Part shown: piece after piece, positions 54,488 to 64,000 of the stretch
How positions within the stretch are numbered: the first letter of the stretch is position 1
Layout of the letters: each line of letters opens with the position of its first letter
Source of the DNA: Glutinoglossum americanum
Lineage: Eukaryota; Ascomycota; Geoglossomycetes; Geoglossales; Geoglossaceae
Length of the DNA: 64,000 nucleotides
Direction of reading: 5' to 3'
Assembly (NCBI GenBank): GCA_020080175.1
Contig: JAGHQL010000116.1
Span: 1-64,000, forward strand
Translations under genes and position numbers: made by a program
Notes under the pieces: generated by a model
Databases searched by the model: none
The model's input: the letters and a program-made list of their open reading frames with translations, nothing else
Told to the model about the DNA's origin: nothing

Positions 54488-56391
54488 CTACAACTTCATT
54501 CCCAGTGCTGTGTGTACCTTTAGTGACTGCCGAATGCTCAAATCCAACATGATTTCTTCACTACCACCTGGGATTGCATAGGCCCTTACATCCCTGTACA
54601 ATCTCTCCACCTTGCCTCCCTGCCCACCTCTCGAATAGCTCAATCCGCCAAAGATCTGGCTAGCTTCTCTCGCACAAAATTCAAACGTGACGGTAGATTG
54701 AGCCTTTAGACCAGCGATTGCACCACCGAGCTTTAGCATGGCTTCGGTCTCACCCATCTTGGAGCACTGGTAGATAATATTTTCCAGCCAGTTGTAGGAA
54801 GCCTCAATCTGACGGGCCATATGCGCAAGTTTGAGACGGATAACGGGGTGATCAATGAGTTTCTTGCCGAAGGTGCGACGCTTGTGAGCGTATTTCATCG
54901 ATTCCTCAAAGCAGACGCGAGAGAAGCGGATACACTGGATGATGATTCCTATCCGTTCGTGATTGAAGTTTGTCATGACAACTTCGGCAAAGGTTATGTT
55001 AGTAATATTCCCCAAAAGGAAAGAGGCAAACATGCGTAGCCCCGTCGCATACCTTTGAATCCCTGGTTCTCTTTTCCAATCAAGTTCTCCACAGGCACCT
55101 TAACATCCTCGAACGTGATATAAGATGTTCCGCTGCTCCAGACACCCTGGCAATCCATTTTCCTCGTACTCACACCACCGGAATCTCTTTCGATAAGTAG
55201 AACACTGACGCCGCCCATTCCTGGGCCACCAGTCCGCACAGCGGTAGTGAAGTAATCTGACCAGATGGCGTTGGTAATCCACTTCTTCTCGCCATTGACA
55301 ATGTAATGCTTGCCATCAGCTGAGAGTTTCGCTTCACACGTTAAGTTGGCGACGTCACTCCCAGCATCTGGCTCAGTGATTGCAAGGCATATCCGCTTAT
55401 CTCCGCTGAGTATACCGGGGACTATACGCTCGACAAGAGATTTCTTGCCAAACTTGATGATAGGAGGACACCCGATACCGAAGCCGCCAATAACGTTCCA
55501 CACAAACCCACCGCTGCCACTTCTCGAAAGTTCGTCGGTTAAGAGCAACTCATGGAAAAGATCCCATTTCTCCGTAGGCACGCTCTTGGGTTTGTATGGA
55601 GTGAGGTGTGTTGGGTAATGTATACCTAACAAACCAGCCAAGTACCCCATCTCACCCAATTGCTTATAGATGTAGTCGGGAACTTTTCGAGCTTCATCCC
55701 ACTCGCCTACGTAGGGCTCAACTTCGGTGTCAACCCATTTACGGACCTCTTCACGAAGTGCGACATGAGTTTCATTGTGGTAGGGTGAATGGTACTATGA
55801 GAATTGGTTAGAGACAATCTCGAAAGGATAGCAGATCAACAGCTCTTAGGCTTACATTTTGGTACCACGAAGGATCAGAAAAAGGAACCAGATCCCCATA
55901 AGGATCTAATGCCGCCTCTGCCTTATTGGGTCTTGGCACGGGCACAGCGGAATCCGTCTTAGGCGGAAGAGCTGCTGACTTCGTCGGCGAACTTGGAGGA
56001 GGTTTTGGCAGAGCTGCCGCCTTCGGCTTGGTGTCTAACGAGCCAACTTGCAGTCGCGCCTTGTACTTCTTAAGGACGCCCTCGCTGTGGTACTTCCAAA
56101 ACTGAGCCGACGCATCCTTACCAGCGACGCGCGAGAGAACTAGAAATAATAGATTAGAGCAATGTCGTCGAAAAAGAGGAACCTAACTAGATCATACTCT
56201 TCTTGCCACCTGCGAAATACATCAGTTAAGATCTCATTCTGGGGACCTTTCGAGTGGCTTAGAAGGGTTTACCGACCTGGATGTTCATCTTGGAACTTGG
56301 TGAGGTCATAGACATCTTGGTCGATAATGATCCACAAGTTGGTAGGTGTTTTATGCGACGCAACGTCGCTCTTGGAGAATATCTTGGACAT
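54488..56391 (-). CDS. Cytochrome b5-acyl-CoA dehydrogenase fusion
   Basis: Five exons: 56277-56391, 56198-56209, 55856-56139, 55053-55794 and 54488-54981, about 548 residues. Residues 1-80 are a cytochrome b5 domain: SKIFSKSDVASHKTPTNLWIIIDQDVYDLTKFQDEHPGGKKIL with the heme-binding HPGG and the second histidine in FWKYH. A Pro/Lys linker follows. From about 125 comes an FAD-dependent acyl-CoA dehydrogenase: WVDTEVEPYVGEWDEARKVPDYIYKQLGEMGYLAG, ICLAITEPDAGSDVANL (FAD/substrate signature), MTNFNHERIGIIIQCIR, KYAHKRRTFGKKLIDHPVIR, and QIFGGLSYSRGGQGGKVERLYRDVRAYAIPGGSEEIM. Such fusions are known in fungi; the b5 domain may pass electrons from the flavin. The 12-nt exon 2 (encoding part of GGKK) is required to keep HPGGKKIL and the frame. 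No peroxisomal SKL or mitochondrial presequence is seen. Confidence 0.92.
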
Positions 56392-57674
56392 TTTGGAGGG
56401 AGAAGAGAGAAAGAGCTTGGAATTAGTGCCGAGGAAGAAGAATTTGGGCACAGGTTGAGATATATAAGTTGATCTCGGTGCTTGAGAATACCACTACTGG
56501 CATGTGATGCCAAGGAACACTTGGATTCGATTTACTGTGCTCTGACACCTGGACGGAAGGAAAAGTTCTAGCCCAGCTGACTTAAATAAGAAGGTTTCTG
56601 AATGCGACTTTTTCAAAAGAATCCAGCAGGACCTGATTGCCGGTTTTCTGGGATCAATCTTGCCGTCAGCCGAGTGAAGGTAAAAAGTTACCTCGGCTCT
56701 TGCCTCTTTCGGCCATCACCCGATGCGACAACGATGATGATATCTATAGACCTTATGCCGAAGGCAACGGATATATTGTCATGTGGGGGGAACTATATAA
56801 TTTTTTTTTTAGGGCTGAACCCTGGATTTTTGTTCGCGCGTGCTTGACACCAAAAAAGGCTCATAAACCCGTGACGACTCCACATCAATCCTGACTAAGT
56901 CTCGGAGGCAAAACTCAGGCGGAAGAGGTGCCCGATTAGCGGACAAAAAAATCAAGCTCTAAGGGCTCCGCACCTCGGTTGATTCTTGGTGCTGGGGCCG
57001 CCACCCCCCTGTTCCACCCAGGGGCCTAGGATACTTCCACTCTCGCCCCAGATAACTTTAAGGGGTAGGATTGATTGGATGGCAGTTCTCAGTTCAAGGG
57101 GGATCTTATGTAAAACTGGAGGAGCGACCAAACATTAGTTCGACTCTGCCCAAAGCCCCTAGTTGAATTTACGTAGTCGAGCCGCTAGCTATTCCGGCGG
57201 CAGAGACTGGCCACTAAGATAACGCCTCATACCTACAGGCCTTAGCCTAAAATATCAGTTCGTTTTTTACTACTAAAGGTCGCCATACTTTAGGGAGCTT
57301 TAGGGGTAGATCACTACACACCGAACTTCATTTGTAGCCATGATTTGGACACTGCTTATTGATTGCAAGTCGTGACCTATGAGCGCTTGGTGTATAATAT
57401 CGCCAAAGAGAAACAAAGATGGCAGGATTCTCCTCCACACTATCGTAATACATGTATAGGGGAACATTTGTAGATGTCCAAACCAACACACCAATAACTC
57501 TTAAAATTACCCCAAACATCCCGCCAGATTAGTAGCCCACTGCCATCCAATCCGAAAAATGATGTGCGATCCAGAAAACCGATGTCGATTTCGAGGACTT
57601 GAATTTGACGAAGCCGCCAACCGTTCCGTATCGTATCACCATCGACCCCTTTTCCCCATCCAAGGCCCTACAAT
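56392..57674. other. Intergenic 1.3 kb, no supported gene
   Basis: Promoter of the b5-dehydrogenase gene on the left, 3' flank of the small gene on the right. Short frames only. Confidence 0.5.
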
Positions 57675-58013
57675 CTAGTGGCCTGCTGCCTTCCTCTTCT
57701 TCAACCAAAGGAAGAGCAGGACGGCGATGATGATAATGATGACGATAATGATAATCGCGACGATCGCACCCTTAGGGAACTTCTTCTTCTTGCCGGAAGA
57801 CGAGCCGCCTTTTTTGCCACCCTTGCGTTTCTGAAGAGCACGCGAGAGATCGAGGGGCTCTGAGCCAATCGCAGCTGCAGAGCGTTGAATGAGACCATTG
57901 TCAGAGCCAGGAAGAGCAAGAGGGGAGGCAGAGATCTTGCTCGGGGCAAGAATGCAGAGGGCCGCGAGGAGGAGGAAAAAACCCCCGATTGAAGAGAGGA
58001 GAGCGGAACGCAT
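57675..58013 (-). CDS. Small signal-peptide/membrane protein, unknown
   Basis: Single exon, 112 codons. MRSALLSSIGGFFLLLAALCILAPSKISA looks like a signal peptide with probable cleavage after the small residues near position 29. A 50-residue lumenal or extracellular part follows with DLSRALQKR, then a Lys/Gly/Ser run (KGGKKGGSSSGKKKK). A membrane span built almost wholly of Ile/Val (AIVAIIIIVIIIIIAVLLFLWL, residues about 83-104 in outline) ends with KKRKAAGH. LQKR is a possible Kex2-type site. Predicted topology is type I with a basic cytosolic stub. I do not recognise it; tiny proteins of this build are found in fungi without known role. An ATG with C at -3 (CACGATG) is modest. Confidence 0.6.
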   Translation of the reverse strand: MRSALLSSIGGFFLLLAALCILAPSKISASPLALPGSDNGLIQRSAAAIGSEPLDLSRALQKRKGGKKGGSSSGKKKKFPKGAIVAIIIIVIIIIIAVLLFLWLKKRKAAGH

Positions 58014-59788
58014 CGTGATGGTTAACCGTCCGATAATTTTTTTGGAAAAAAAAAAGTTATCACCAAGTACTGGAGGTGTGAGATATTTGAGAATGACGGT
58101 GCAACCAACAAAAAAGAGCTGAGCCTGTGTTTATATAGCATTGGCGCCGAGCCATGCAGCCAAGGAAAATATGCAGACATCCTCAACAAGGCCGGCGACA
58201 TGGCACAGTTGGCAGCCAATCGATCAGGAGGCAGTGTTCGAGCGACAGACAGTACTGAGATGTTTCTCCTGAATCAGACTCCTATCCCCCCTACTTCGTA
58301 TTCCCTCCTATTCTCTCCACAATCTTTGCCCCTCATTAAATTCCACGGCATGAAAAGCCAAGAGATGCAGCGGAGATGAGCTGAAAACCCTGTACTCTGT
58401 GTATGGCTAGGATCGTCTAAGCCTTCTGACACCTTGGTGATGGGCTTTTAGGCGTTCTTGGCAAAGTCTCATGATGTAAACGGTTAGGTGGGGTCTTAAA
58501 CTTATTTGTTTCTTTTTTTTTACTTGGCAGTGTGGCTATGCTGTTGCTTAAATGTGCCTTGTGGTGAGTGCCTTGCGATCGGGAACTGGGATCCCCGACC
58601 TGCTGTTACGAGTTTCTCGCGCCCGCTGGAAATAGGTGTTCGAATGAGAATGCTCGTAGGAGAGTCGAAAGTCGTTGTTTTAAGAATTAAGATTGATAGC
58701 CCATAAACCTCTGGGAAGGGTCATTTCGGATTGGTATTCCTCCGTGTTACTCCCAGCGGCCTTCAATTTGAAACGCTAGGATGGGTCATCGCGTATGCAC
58801 GAAAAAGGGGACATGACATAGTGAGGTAAGCCCGTCCTGGCTAAGCTTTCCAAGATAGGATGATAACGTCTCATCGAAGCTCGACATAAAGCCTTAGAAC
58901 CCCCGATGGAGGGAACCCTTCCTATTCACGTACTCCGAGTAGGCGAAACTTAGTGGAAGACTTTGGAAGCGCGTCTTATAGAGGATCCGTTTGAACAATT
59001 GTAAAGCAAGGGCCAACCCTACGCTATTGGCCCGCTTGCATGCGGGCCTCACCTTTAATAGCGTACAAGCACAGCCACCTTAAATATTCCTTATTCCAGA
59101 ATCGCCTAGCGGGTATATCCAGAAATCACCTACACAGCTGAAATCAGATCGCAATCTCATCATCCTGCCCATTCGCCTTAGTTAGCTAGGCGCGGTCACC
59201 AGCATTGCGATTGTATGCCTGTAGTGTCTGCGGAACTGACTAAAGACCTTTGGGGATAGCTGTTCGATATGCGATAAACTTACGAGCACAGTACAAATTA
59301 GATACCGCAAACTGACGCCAATTCGATCAGCTGGTAACCAGGACAGCTGGGCTGCCACCAGAGCTAATAAACTTAACTAGACGGAGATATCCTACGGATT
59401 TTTCCACCTCGCAGAATGGGAAATAATTGAGGTTGCCTGGAGGGAGCCGAAGACTTGAATGCTTAAAGTGTATAGCGGAGAGTTATGACCCGAGTCAGCT
59501 CGATTGAGCCGAGGACATATGTGAGCTAGTAAGAAAGTAGTGGAAGAAAGGGGACGAGAAATTGAATGGGTGAAGAGATGAAAAAATTGGTATTGAGCGG
59601 CATAGTTACAAATATCTGAGCTTCCACAACTGTGAGAAACAGGAATAAATGTATACGTACTGTAAACAAATCGTTTATTTCAAGCCCTCCAAAGTATTAA
59701 ATAACATTAGACCCACTATCCCCCCAATTAAAAGCTTAATCGGATATGGTTGCCATCCCCCGAGGAAATGGATTCGGGATCCGCTACC
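58014..59788. other. Intergenic 1.8 kb with nested inverted repeat
   Basis: No gene seen; promoter of the small gene at left and 3' flank of MED8 at right. Contains the inverted repeat at 59020-59065. Confidence 0.5.
59020..59065. repeat. Nested perfect inverted repeats (hairpin)
   Basis: Outer arms TACGCTATT (59020-59028) and AATAGCGTA (59057-59065) enclose inner arms GGCCCGC (59029-59035) and GCGGGCC (59042-59048) with a 6-nt loop. Only an 8-nt bulge separates the right arms, so 16 base pairs can form in one stem. Confidence 0.85.
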
Positions 59789-60639
59789 CTACCAACCCCG
59801 ACCCCGTTTCATGGGGTTTGTGGTTGTAGTAGCGGTAGCAATGGAGGTGGTGCTTCCAGGTAACGCGCCTGTACTAGTGAAGCGGAGGATTTCCTCGAGT
59901 CGGAGTGGCACGATATCATTAGAAACGGGACTCCTCTCGGGATCCTTTTTATATCCTTCAAAGCCAGCATCCTCCATTTCAGTATCGCCCTCCCCTTCCT
60001 CTTCATCCTCATCGAATTCTAGCCTCCTTCTCAAACCTGTAGCCACATTAGCTACTCCGCCTTCTCGTTCCTCGAGAGTAAACTCTTCATCATCCCCCCA
60101 GGACCTCCTCTTTGCTTCCTCGTTCGCCGCTCTTCCTGCCCATTCCCACAACTCTACCAGCTCATTCGCTGTGAGCTTAGTTTTTTTCCCGCCATCATTA
60201 TCGGATGCAATAGTCTCACACGCCAATCCACCAGCGTGCCCACGCTCAACCCAGTCTTCGACACGCGGCTCGAATTTCTTCCGTAGAAGGACTTGGAGGA
60301 GGGTTTCTTGGGTTTGCCCGGGGAAGGATGGAAGCGGATAAACGAGAATTGAGTTGAAGAGGTCGTGGTGAGTTTGCAGGTGCGCCGAGAGGGTGAGTAG
60401 ATTAGTAGAGATTATCGTTGCGGTGTTTTGGAGCGTTGGCCTATGTGGTTATTACAAGTGTTTAGCCTCGTCAGCCACTGAATACTCGTCGAGGGTCTGA
60501 TTCATTACCATGATGGTAGGGATTCGTTTTGTTGGACCGCATTTTGTAGAGAGCCGAGATGCTTTGTGAGTTGGAAGAGCTTCTGACGAGTCTGTTCCAG
60601 AGCCTTGATATCTGACGGGGTTAGGGATGCGCTATTCAT
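59789..60639 (-). CDS. MED8: Mediator complex subunit 8
   Basis: Two exons, 60509-60639 and 59789-60440, 260 residues, 68-nt intron in phase 2. Med8 sits in the Mediator head module and links Mediator to RNA polymerase II and TBP. The N-terminal helices are SLTPSDIKALEQTRQKLFQLTKHLGSLQNAVQQNESLPSWPTLQNTATIISTNLLTLSAHL, the hallmark four-helix start of Med8 with LPSWPxLQ across the splice junction. HHDLFNSILVYPLPSFPGQTQETLLQVLLRKKFEPRVEDWVERG follows, conserved in Pezizomycotina. TANELVELWEWAGRAANEEAKRRSWGDDEEFTLEERE and GLRRRLEF, an acidic stretch and a Ser/Thr tail ending MKRGRGW complete it. Length is typical of filamentous fungal Med8. Confidence 0.93.
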
Positions 60640-61120
60640 GATGGAATGTCTCATGCGAGTAATGGTTAGTAAGTCTAGGGTGCTTATTATAATTATTTAA
60701 GGTGTGGTCTGTGCGTTGACAAATCCTGGGTCGATTTTATGTAATCGATTTTGCACTTGAAAGCAGGCCTCTTACTATCTACAAGATTCGCTGGTGTGAA
60801 TAAAGTATAGCCATGTAACGCCAAACTTAAGGTATTTGGAAGAAAGGATTGATGTTGTAATGTGGGAGCGATGTTGCTTAAGTGAATAAGGTATATTTAT
60901 TAGTCGTTGCAAAGCGCTTTGACCGGCAGCAAACCATGCCACCAGGATAAAAGCAACATAATCAAAGCTGTATCACGCCCGTAACAAAACAGCGGACCCA
61001 GCCATCCCAAGTCCGCCCTGTGACGTGAATGTGTCAATCAACCTTCCGATGTCTTGCCATAACGTAGAGTGCGATCGGGCTAATGAGGCACACAAGCCAC
61101 GACTCGGAAATTAATGGTAT
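60640..61120. other. MED8 promoter and 3' flank of CET1
   Basis: 480 bp, no gene seen. Confidence 0.5.
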
Positions 61121-64000
61121 CTATGGCGCCTGTGCAGCCCTTACAAGCACTCTCACATTATCGACAAAGCCCTTGACCAATTCCTCATAAGCTGAGCTCC
61201 CCGTGTCCCTCGCAAGTAGGCCCTGCTTGCGTATCTCAGCCGTCGAGACTTCGACCTCTAGTTCGTGTTCCTTGTCTGCTTTCGAGGTGGACTGTAAATT
61301 GTGTGAGGTTAGTAGGTAGTCAAGGGTAGATGCATAAGAAGCGAGGGATGTGTAACACGTAGAGACTTACGTCTGATGGCGTCACTTGGGTAAGGTCAAT
61401 TTGATATGCCAAGTGCCGATAACTCATTCGATCTTTGTTCCTGTCAGCTCTATTTCCACCATCTCCACCCTCTACAAGTCCCTCAATCTCTCCCTCGTAC
61501 CCCATCTCGAGGTTCACACTAATTCGCCAATCAAACTGTGTTTGTGGGCTATGAATATCTAGATCCGCCACCCGCGCTTTGATGATCTTTGCAAGCGTCT
61601 TGCCACTCTTTTGATCGGTAGTGACGCGGACTTTGACTTTGTTGCGGTTGTTGATTTGCGCACGGATTGACAGCGGCAGTGTGTTTTGAGCATGAGGCGG
61701 CAGCTCATAGAAAGAATCGCGTTCGCGAGTATGAACATACGTCATAGGAATGCGTGGCTTCTGTTGTGGTTGCGAAGGATCTAGCGGCATCTTCGGCATT
61801 TGTGATTTCATTACGGCTTCATTTAGAAACTGATTAAGAGTCTTGTGTTGAGACTGTTACTCAGGAACAAAATTAGCACTGTGCTTGCCAAATGACAGGA
61901 CGTATATTCAACACCTGACACAAAAAGGTCAAGCTTACCTCGGTCATCGAGCTTTTGAAATTTATCCACAGACTAGGGTCGTCTTTACTTATTATACATT
62001 CGTTCATCACTGGTAGTCGTAGTCGTTTGCCCGTATTCTTATCGATCAACTGTCCGATCTTGGCTTCAATTTCTAACTGGGCGCCATGCCCTGGAATCCC
62101 TCCTGCAGGTCCCGCGCCAACGTCCTCTCGTTGCACCACCTGCGTGAATAGAAAGTGCCCGATAAGTCGCGTAATATCTTCGTACGGAATTACGTTTGTT
62201 ATTGTGGGTTCCCAAGGTCCTAGAGTTCCGTATTCTAGGGGTTGGGGGGTATGTGTAATACTATTAGTGGTGGGGTGTGGGTGGCCATTTGGTGGCTCCC
62301 TCCTAATGGAACCAGGGTCTAATGGCTGCGAGGGAGGCTGTGATGAAATAAGACGTTTGGAATCCCTGGTTTCCTGTTTGACCACAACGCCGCTTGCTAG
62401 ACCATGAACCGGAGCGGGTTGGCGCCGATTAGCCATCACCGGGCTGCTACTTGTACTGCGGCTCGCTTTTCTGGCAAAGATTGGAGGTTCTTCATACCGT
62501 GGCCGTTTTTTCGGGGGCTGTTTAGGCGAGGAAGCTGACCCAAGTGCTGCAGTCATGGTGAGTGATTCTCGGTTTGACGAATTGCTTGTTGCAAGATTAG
62601 GAGGGGGAGGAGGTGGTGGTAGCGATGACACTGGAGGTTGAATAGAGAGACCTTTAGGTGAAGGTTGAGGATTCGGCGTTTGCCGAGACGAGGTTGTTTG
62701 TGGAGTAGTCGGCTGCTGATTAGGTTGGTTCTGTGCTATTGTTGAGGAGCTTCCGGAGGAATGTGGGCCCCGTGAATCGGATGGATTTAACTCTTTCGTA
62801 ATAGTTTGAGTCGTTGGGCTAGGTAAAATCGCATCCGAGCGCAATTGTTCTTGTGCGTGTCCCGAACCTGGATCTCTCCACCCACCAGCTCCACTGCCTG
62901 GAGGCATGGAATGGTTGTCAGCCAAGTGAAGCCCATTTCGGCCATTCGTTGTAATTTCATTAACTGACGACGGTGACCCGTGATCCCGCCTATCAAGAGT
63001 CAACGCATCGGGACTTGCTGGATGCATTGTCTGCTCAATTGCTCGTCCATTTCTCTCAAACGCTGTATCTTCTACCTTCCGTTTCGCCGGAGTTACCTGC
63101 CTATTGAATCGTGCCTGATCGATGTATTTACTTTCTGCATCATCGGGTCTCGGCTGGCCTGGCACCATGGTCTTCGGGCTAACACTTACGCTCCTCTCTC
63201 TTTCTCTTGCAGCGATGTATTCCCTCCCTCCTCTCTCCTGATCGCTAAGCGGTGATTGGGCTAAGCCATGGCCAGTTGGTGTTCCTGTGGCTCTTGCCGT
63301 GCCTTGTGGTATATGAGGCGTTGGAGACCCAGGTTGATTCTGAGGGGTTGCTCCGTAAGATCCTCCCGACTGATTACGTTGGTGGCCATAAGGGCTGTGC
63401 TGCTCACGTTGGCTACCGCTTGGAGTTCGCGTATGAGGTAGTGGTGGTCCAAGGGGAGTACCAGGTTGCGAATGTTGATGTTGCTGTTGGACCTGAGGCT
63501 GAGGGTAAGTGTGGGATCCGGCTAGGGTCGGACTCTCGCGGCGGGTGTAAGGGGTTGGGACTTGGGTGGAGGTAGGCGCTGTTGTGGAATAAGAAGAGTG
63601 AGAACGTTGCTGCTGGGGCAGAGGATGCGCACTTCCAGGAGTAGCGGCGGAAGGCGTATATGGAGAAGGTGATGGATGGGGATAATAGTGATGCTGTGAT
63701 TGGCCAGAAATTGGTGTAGATGAGTAGTTATCACGCTGTGGATATGGCGGAGGATATTGCCCTTGTCCAACTGGACTTTGAGGTGGTGGATGTTGTTGGG
63801 GCTGGGGGAAAGGATATTGTCCTCCGCTCAAGGAAGACGTGGGAGTATGTTGGTAGGGCGACTGCGCGGAGTGATATGATGATCCTGTAGGAGAACGGAA
63901 GTCGGTTTGAGATGGAGGCTGCAGAGGAGGAGGTTGTGCAGGTTTCCCCTGGAAACCTTGGTATGATGACGCCGACGACGGAGATATGTATGGTCCCTGA
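61121..64000 (-). CDS. CET1: mRNA capping enzyme RNA 5'-triphosphatase (partial, 5' end missing)
   Basis: Exons 61121-61291, 61371-61853 and 61939 to the window end; the frame stays open to base 64000 with no convincing start, so the N-terminus lies outside. The enzyme removes the gamma phosphate of nascent mRNA, the first capping step, as the beta subunit of the fungal capping enzyme. The N-terminal ~600 residues visible are Gln/Pro/Ser-rich and disordered. The catalytic tunnel domain begins near YEDITRLIGHFLFTQVV and has LEIEAKIGQLID (metal-binding ExE pair), YVHTRERDSFYELP, NKVKVRVTTDQKSGKTLAKIIKARVADLDI, FDWRISVNLEM, DRNKDRMSYRHLAYQIDLTQVT and EHELEVEVS (second ExE). The fold is the metal-dependent fungal type, unrelated to the cysteine phosphatase type of animals. 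Introns are 85 and 79 nt. Confidence 0.93.

Overview
The window is nuclear DNA of a filamentous ascomycete (Pezizomycotina). The genes carry short introns of about 40-150 bp with GT-AG ends and CTAAC/TACTAAC-type branch sites. The protein set is that of filamentous fungi: mitochondrial uS8, Lys12, NudC, an Atg28-type protein, an AP180 adaptor, the Cab4-type PPAT, Spt5, Med8 and Cet1. Gene models are hand-spliced from the sequence. Exon edges follow splice consensus and family conservation and could be off by a few bases where noted. The first ~260 bases do not belong to this genome by composition: they encode part of a bacterial HtrA/DegP protease on the minus strand and stop abruptly at AT-richer fungal DNA. 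This is most likely an assembly chimera with an associated bacterium, less likely a transfer.

Layout. 0.6-6.2 kb: two fungal proteins of unknown function on the minus strand, one with a single N-terminal membrane segment and one with a conserved N-terminal domain and a Pro/Gln-rich tail. A spacer very rich in homopolymers lies between them. 6.8-14.7 kb: mitochondrial ribosomal protein uS8 (+), a Ser/Pro/Lys-rich disordered protein (-) and a large coiled-coil protein (-). 15.2-19.9 kb: three plus-strand genes, namely an F-box protein, a DUF1769 protein and homoisocitrate dehydrogenase Lys12, which carries an apparent one-base frameshift. 21.4-22.9 kb: a bZIP factor (-). 22.9-28.3 kb: a gene-poor stretch of about 5.3 kb.

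28.3-31.5 kb: an Rrn9-domain/AT-hook/Myb protein and NudC (+), the latter with a GC-AG intron. 31.8-34.1 kb: mitochondrial aspartyl-tRNA synthetase (-). 35.2-37.4 kb: AP180-type clathrin adaptor (+). 38-42.6 kb: Atg28 and a DCAF7/WDR68 WD40 protein (-). 42.9-47.5 kb: phosphopantetheine adenylyltransferase (CoA synthesis) and a second F-box protein (+). 49-64 kb: a minus-strand run of Spt5, an MPDU1-type PQ-loop protein, a cytochrome b5-acyl-CoA dehydrogenase fusion, a tiny signal-peptide/membrane protein, Med8 and the RNA triphosphatase subunit of capping enzyme, which is cut by the window end.

Most genes are core housekeeping functions (RNA polymerase II transcription and capping, mitochondrial translation, CoA and lysine synthesis, endocytosis, autophagy) with no sign of a secondary-metabolite cluster or other joint pathway. 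Spt5, Med8 and Cet1 all act on RNA polymerase II but are separate transcription units. I found no convincing tRNA, rRNA, CRISPR or intact transposon. I did not find a clearly new multi-gene system. The points most worth a second look are the bacterial junction, a dinucleotide repeat inside a coding exon, the LYS12 frameshift, a 12-nt micro-exon, a GC-AG intron with a hairpin and a nested inverted repeat near 59.04 kb.
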